A stretch of 38,043 nucleotides of DNA from Lachnospiraceae bacterium (GTDB taxonomy: Bacteria; Bacillota; Clostridia; Lachnospirales; Lachnospiraceae): contig JAJQHY010000027.1 of the NCBI GenBank assembly GCA_021199495.1, forward strand, positions 1 to 38,043. Reading direction: 5' to 3'. Below the pieces are notes generated by a model that searched no databases, was not told where the DNA came from, and worked only from the letters and a program-made list of their open reading frames with translations. Positions 37,733 to 38,043 of the stretch are shown here, piece by piece. The position numbers were made by a program, and so were the translations under genes. Each line of letters starts with the position of its first letter. Position 1 is the first letter of the stretch.

Positions 37733-38043
37733 TCAAGACCAGATAAATCTGTGGAGTGCCGAGTGCAGAACTGATACAACCGCCACAATATCCTGTAAGC
37801 TCTTCTTGCTTCCATCACCCATTTCTTCCAAATTATCTTGGTGGGTATCTTGATGGGTGTCTTGGTGGGTATCTTGGTGGGTATCCACCATGTTTCTCTG
37901 ATTCTCCACCCATTTATGATTCTTCAGCGTAGCAAAAACCATAAATTCCACAGTCCTGTACTCTGGTTCCGGCAGTCCTGCCTCGCTCATTGTCCCGCGC
38001 CGAATTAATGTTCCCGCCTACTGCACTCTGACGGCATATTATT
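37733..38043 (-). pseudogene. C-terminal remnant of an ATP-binding protein with THQD repeats
   Basis: The visible frame (from ATG 37990) encodes 85 residues: MSEAGLPEPEYRTVEFMVFA, then a THQD repeat and a C-terminal tail ending at 37733. GLPEPEY-type segments occur late in AlbA_2/divergent-AAA and Fic-type DNA-binding proteins, so this looks like the end of a larger protein. Upstream, the same frame continues as TLIRRGT but meets a stop near 38013, so the gene is broken or the rest lies out of frame beyond the edge. It is not clear that 37990 is a real start. Confidence 0.45.
37837..37884. repeat. Tandem 12-base repeat (four copies)
   Basis: Four consecutive 12-base units, CTTGGTGGGTAT with minor variation in the second, encode four Thr-His-Gln-Asp units on the minus strand. 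Such in-frame arrays can change length by slippage. Confidence 0.85.

Overview
The window reads as chromosomal DNA of an anaerobic, low-to-mid GC Bacillota, most likely class Clostridia and close to Lachnospiraceae. The signs are a T-box leader before an archaeal/eukaryote-type prolyl-tRNA synthetase, a two-subunit [4Fe-4S] fumarase, a reverse rubrerythrin beside a PerR-type regulator, strong GGAGG ribosome sites, and near-consensus TTGACA/TATAAT promoters with 16-18 base spacers. This placement is inference from gene content; no search was run.

Layout. 1-310: tRNA-Ser(GCU) with a perfect promoter, then strong promoters pointing off the left edge. 313-3844: minus-strand operon T-box-proS-HIT-fumarase alpha-fumarase beta. 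3944-7708: two ABC exporter half-transporters, the upstream one split by a frameshift in a run of seven A. 7709-8051: regulatory gap with a possible short RNA. 8052-10637: histidine kinase, response regulator and RluA-type pseudouridine synthase. 10829-12140: PerR-like regulator under its own operator-like palindrome, then reverse rubrerythrin. 12222-22450: a glycan-use locus with a cytoplasmic FG-GAP beta-propeller protein, an AraC regulator, a sugar ABC importer (lipoprotein and two permeases), a cytoplasmic sulfatase and a GH2 beta-galactosidase whose last ~50 codons are out of frame. 22552-26620: acetyltransferase, large GT2 glycosyltransferase, Nudix hydrolase, S51 peptidase. 26798-33271: an SDR dehydrogenase and a GDP-L-fucose pathway set (gmd, fcl, manC, manA) behind a second AraC regulator. 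33416-38043: accessory DNA with two different ATPase genes (AAA-ATPase_like/PD-(D/E)XK and AAA_14/DUF4143) on either side of a block of decayed mobile-element genes.

How parts work together. The importer, sulfatase, galactosidase and propeller protein look like one system that imports a sulfated, galactose-containing oligosaccharide and strips it inside the cell. The gmd-fcl-manC-manA genes make GDP-fucose from fructose-6-phosphate except for the phosphomannomutase step, which is not encoded here. PerR and reverse rubrerythrin form a peroxide-defence pair.

Most unusual are the accessory end (a promoter-driven, hairpin-rich RNA ending in a terminator before a broken PBECR4-like gene; a 25-base direct repeat around the decayed block; two nearly identical 38-base dyads bracketing the promoter of the DUF4143 ATPase) and two single-base homopolymer frameshifts in otherwise well-preserved genes.
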